Shown here: one piece after another, positions 5,974 through 7,809 of the stretch
Numbering within the stretch: the stretch's first letter is position 1
Layout of the letters: each line of letters begins with the position of its first letter
Assembly: GCA_030039095.1 (NCBI GenBank)
Contig: JASHQP010000577.1
Location: 1-7,809 of the forward strand
Direction of reading: 5' to 3'
DNA: 7,809 nucleotides
Source of the DNA: Streptosporangiaceae bacterium
Lineage (GTDB): Bacteria; Actinomycetota; Actinomycetes; Streptosporangiales; Streptosporangiaceae
The notes under the pieces: model-generated
What the model was told of the DNA's origin: nothing
The model's database searches: none
What the model saw: the letters and a program-made list of their open reading frames with translations, nothing else
Translations under genes and position numbers: made by a program

Positions 5974-6446
5974 TCTTGGAGAAGAAGCAGAACATGACCG
6001 ATACGAAGCTCACAGCGTCTGGAAGCACCGTCCCGGTCGCCTCAGCCCTGCTCGACCGGTGGTGGCCGGAAATCCCGGCCCTGGACGACCAGCCGAGAGC
6101 CGACGAGCTCTCCGACCTGGAGAGCAACCCGCGGTTCCTCATCGGCCGCCTGCAGCAGGCCATGACCGTACTCATGTCCGGCGACCTCCCGCCGATGGAC
6201 CTGCAGACAGAGCTGCTCTCCCAGGCCATCGCCGACGCCATCTCCTGGCGACTGCACGACGGCCGCCCCGGCACCCGCTGCGGGGACGAACTCTGCGAGC
6301 ACTGCAACGCTGCCTGGGACCAGGCTGAGCGCTACCATGCCCTCGCCCGCGCCCTCGGCGCCATAGCCGACCCCCCGTCCGCCGAACCAGCTACAAGTTC
6401 TGACGCAAAACCCAGCAGCGCGTTCGCCCACGTCGAGGGAGGTTAA
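5970..6446 (+). CDS. Unrecognised small protein with Cys triad, coupled to HATPase gene
   Basis: I do not recognise this 158-residue protein. Starting at the ATG at 5970 it overlaps the HATPase stop by ATGA. A second ATG at 5994 (MTDTKLTASG) is preceded by purine-rich GGAGAAGAAG and is also possible. Residues about 25-95 look helical and acidic (LLDRWWPEIPALDD, ESNPRFLIGRLQQAM, LQTELLSQAIADAISWRL). Then comes GTRCGDELCEHCNAAW with Cys104, Cys109, His111 and Cys112, spaced like a small metal site, then another helix (QAERYHALARALG) and a Ser/Pro/Ala-rich tail. There is no signal peptide or membrane segment. Codon use is typical of its neighbours. Its position makes it a candidate partner or regulator of the anti-sigma-like ATPase; that is inference only. 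Confidence 0.75.
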   Translation: MILEKKQNMTDTKLTASGSTVPVASALLDRWWPEIPALDDQPRADELSDLESNPRFLIGRLQQAMTVLMSGDLPPMDLQTELLSQAIADAISWRLHDGRPGTRCGDELCEHCNAAWDQAERYHALARALGAIADPPSAEPATSSDAKPSSAFAHVEGG

Positions 6447-6647
6447 ACAGTCGAGTTGGCCAGGCAGAGGAAACCGGCCGTCTCGAAACGAAGATCGGGA
6501 GTTCCCGGCCGCTACTCCCGCTCATCGCCAGCGGTGTCATCCGGCTGAAGGCGACGACAACCAGCGATCTTGATCACCTCCCGAGTTATGAGGTGGCCGG
6601 TGACCAATCCGCTCTGGGCATTCTCGCCGCCAAGCGAACCATCGATA
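6447..6647. other. Non-coding stretch between the regulatory locus and the CRISPR array
   Basis: I see no supportable gene on either strand; open frames here are shadows that run into the array. It contains a short hairpin CGGGA/TCCCG at 6496-6507 that could help end the rightward transcript, and a CACCTC/GAGGTG hairpin at 6575-6595 that may belong to a very old CRISPR repeat. Confidence 0.5.
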
Positions 6648-6683
6648 GCCGATGATCTACCCGCCGGTAACCGACGTTGTGAC
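6648..6683 (-). repeat. Decayed CRISPR repeat, oldest recognisable copy
   Basis: Full-length (36 nt) but only about 23 of 36 positions match the consensus. The starting GCCG, the block CCCGCCGGT and the terminal GTGAC are retained. The right arm of the hairpin is destroyed (ACCGACGTT in place of ATCGGCGGG). It is separated by 31 nt from the next decayed copy. Confidence 0.55.
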
Positions 6684-6714
6684 CAGACGCCGGTGGACGG
6701 GAAGTGGTCGGCGG

Positions 6715-6748
6715 ACCGCAATGGAGCCCGCCACGTACGCATCGTGAC
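6715..6748 (-). repeat. Decayed CRISPR repeat
   Basis: The first 17 nt after 6715 (CCGCAATGGAGCCCGCC) and the terminal GTGAC match the consensus perfectly. The loop and right stem arm are replaced by an unrelated 11 nt, so the hairpin is lost. The flanking base at 6715 is A instead of the near-invariant G. Confidence 0.75.
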
Positions 6749-6785
6749 GCCGGGGTCGATGAGTCGGCGCCGCATCGCAGGTACG

Positions 6786-6813
6786 ACCGCAACGCTGCTT
6801 ATCGGCGGGTGAC
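6786..6813 (-). repeat. Decayed CRISPR repeat with internal deletion
   Basis: CCGCAA at the left end and TTATCGGCGGGTGAC at the right end are kept, but the left stem arm is replaced by a shorter sequence and one G of the GGGG run is missing. It is 28 nt instead of 36. A 36-nt spacer-sized gap separates it from the first intact repeat. Confidence 0.75.
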
Positions 6814-6849
6814 TGCGCCGATGCCGCCGGGCCAGTACTGGGAGGAGCC

Positions 6850-7809
6850 GCCGCAATGGAGCCCGCCGGTAATCGGCGGGGTGACCTGGTACCGGATCGG
6901 CGAGGCGCTGCGGGACATCGAGCCGCAATGGAGCCCGCCGGTTATCGGCGGGGTGACCAGGAACCGCGCGTACGCCGCCTGGTCGCCCACGTTGCCGCAA
7001 TGGAGCCCGCCGGTTATCGGCGGGGTGACCCCGGCGCCCAAGGCCGCGGGAACCACGCAGTACTGGCCGCAATGGAGCCCGCCGGTTATCGGCGGGGTGA
7101 CGCATTGGCGTGCCGGTAACACCAGTCCAGGGTGACGGCGCCGCAATGGAGCCCGCCGGTTATCGGCGGGGTGACCGAGGTGCTGCTGACGCCGGAGGAG
7201 TGGGCGGCGGTACCGCAATGGAGCCCGCCGGTTATCGGCGGGGTGACAAGCCAAGAGACCGTTGCGGCCTGGTCGCGGTTGAGGCCGCAATGGAGCCCGC
7301 CGGTTATCGGCGGGGTGACCTGCTCGCATCCATCGGCGCCCTGCCCACCACCGCGCCGCAATGGAGCCCGCCGGTTATCGGCGGGGTGACTGGTGGCGAA
7401 CTCCGCCGAGCCTGAGAAGGCGTTGACGCCGCAATGGAGCCCGCCGGTTATCGGCGGGGTGACGGTGACGCCATCGGCGTCCACTTCACCCGCGTGAAGC
7501 AGCCGCAATGGAGCCCGCCGGTTATCGGCGGGGTGACCTCGTGCGGCTGGAGACAGCACCCCCGAGGCGGCCCTGCCGCAATGGAGCCCGCCGGTTATCG
7601 GCGGGGTGACGCCGGCCCGGCTGCAGCGACGTCGTCTCGGTATCGACGCCGCAATGGAGCCCGCCGGTTATCGGCGGGGTGACCGGAAGGTGACTCGGTT
7701 GTGCTGAACCTGAACAACGGGCCGCAATGGAGCCCGCCGGTTATCGGCGGGGTGACTGACCGCGCCACCAGCGAGGGCGACGACATGAAGGCGGCCGCAA
7801 TGGAGCCCG
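6850..7809 (-). CRISPR. CRISPR array, 13 full repeats plus one partial; no cas genes in window
   Basis: Repeats of 36 nt start at 6850, 6922, 6994, 7066, 7140, 7212, 7284, 7355, 7428, 7502, 7575, 7648 and 7721, with a truncated copy at 7794. On the plus strand each starts GCCGCAATGG, carries stem arms CCCGCCG and CGGCGGG around loop GTTAT, and ends GTGAC. All are identical except a loop change (GTAAT) in the first copy and A for G at 7212. The 13 spacers are 35-38 nt and different from each other. Damaged copies occur only to the left, so the leader probably lies beyond 7809 and transcription is probably on the minus strand. In that sense the repeat starts GTCAC and ends ATTGCGGC, like the ATTGAAAC crRNA tag of type I-B/III systems. 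Spacer length variation also suits type III or I-B. The subtype is inference; no cas gene or leader is visible. Confidence 0.93.

Noticed and set aside
6512..7786. Open frames across the array encoding repeated peptides (PQWSPPVIGGVT on plus, VTPPITGGLHCG and GHPADNRRAPLR on minus), resembling a multi-core peptide precursor or repeat protein
   Set aside because: Unit lengths vary (71-75 nt), so the frame is not kept from unit to unit; the same peptide reappears in all three frames. Repeats are identical at the DNA level and the intervening DNA is unrelated, which is CRISPR behaviour.
1..7809. tRNA, rRNA, insertion sequence, integrase or riboswitch
   Set aside because: I looked on both strands and found no cloverleaf, transposase motif, terminal inverted repeats with target duplication, or known riboswitch core.

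Overview
The window is GC-rich chromosomal DNA from an actinomycete. This rests on the strong G/C third-position bias, a mycothiol-pathway reductase of the Rv2466c type, and an XRE/DUF5753 regulator, a DUF397 protein and a RsbW-like ATPase clustered together. That trio is a hallmark of Streptomyces, Streptosporangiales and Pseudonocardiales genomes. The genus cannot be fixed from the sequence alone.

Layout. (1) 1-170, minus strand: debris of a HigB/RelE-type toxin gene with its middle missing, running by an ATGA overlap into the first codons of what is probably its antitoxin, cut by the window edge. (2) 202-3866, minus strand: a probable four-gene operon read right to left. It encodes a CDA-fold deaminase, a YneI/Sad-like succinate-semialdehyde dehydrogenase, an aldo/keto reductase and an Rv2466c-like mycothiol-dependent reductase, followed by a GC hairpin that may terminate it. 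The last three genes are only 31 and 12 nt apart. Aldehyde oxidation, carbonyl reduction and thiol-dependent reduction fit a detoxification or catabolic role, but the substrate is not visible. (3) 4051-4409, plus strand: a scar in which the intact start of a PPOX-class (flavin/F420) oxidoreductase gene, with an excellent ribosome binding site, is joined to the C-terminal part of an SgcJ/EcaC (SnoaL-like) gene. Both are broken. (4) 4422-6446: a WhiJ-type regulatory locus. An XRE-DUF5753 regulator overlaps a DUF397 gene on the minus strand. Divergently, a HATPase_c_2 protein overlaps a small unrecognised Cys-triad protein by ATGA. (5) 6447-6647: no gene.

(6) 6648-7809: a CRISPR array running off the right edge, with 13 full repeats plus a partial one, 13 unique spacers, and three decayed repeats on the left. 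Rightwards from 6922 the repeats are identical apart from the terminal base of one copy. They become progressively more damaged leftwards, so the left end is probably the old (trailer) end and the leader lies beyond 7809. Read on the minus strand, the 36-nt repeat is a 7-bp hairpin followed by a tail ending ATTGCGGC, which resembles the ATTGAAAC tag of type I-B/III repeats. No cas gene is inside the window.

The most notable points are the array itself (unfamiliar repeat, no cas genes in view, inferable polarity and crRNA tag), the Cys-triad protein coupled to the anti-sigma-like ATPase, two gene scars (toxin, PPOX/SgcJ), and enzymes with altered catalytic motifs (His to Asn in the AKR, CPWC to CPWA in the reductase, PHYCPRC in the deaminase).
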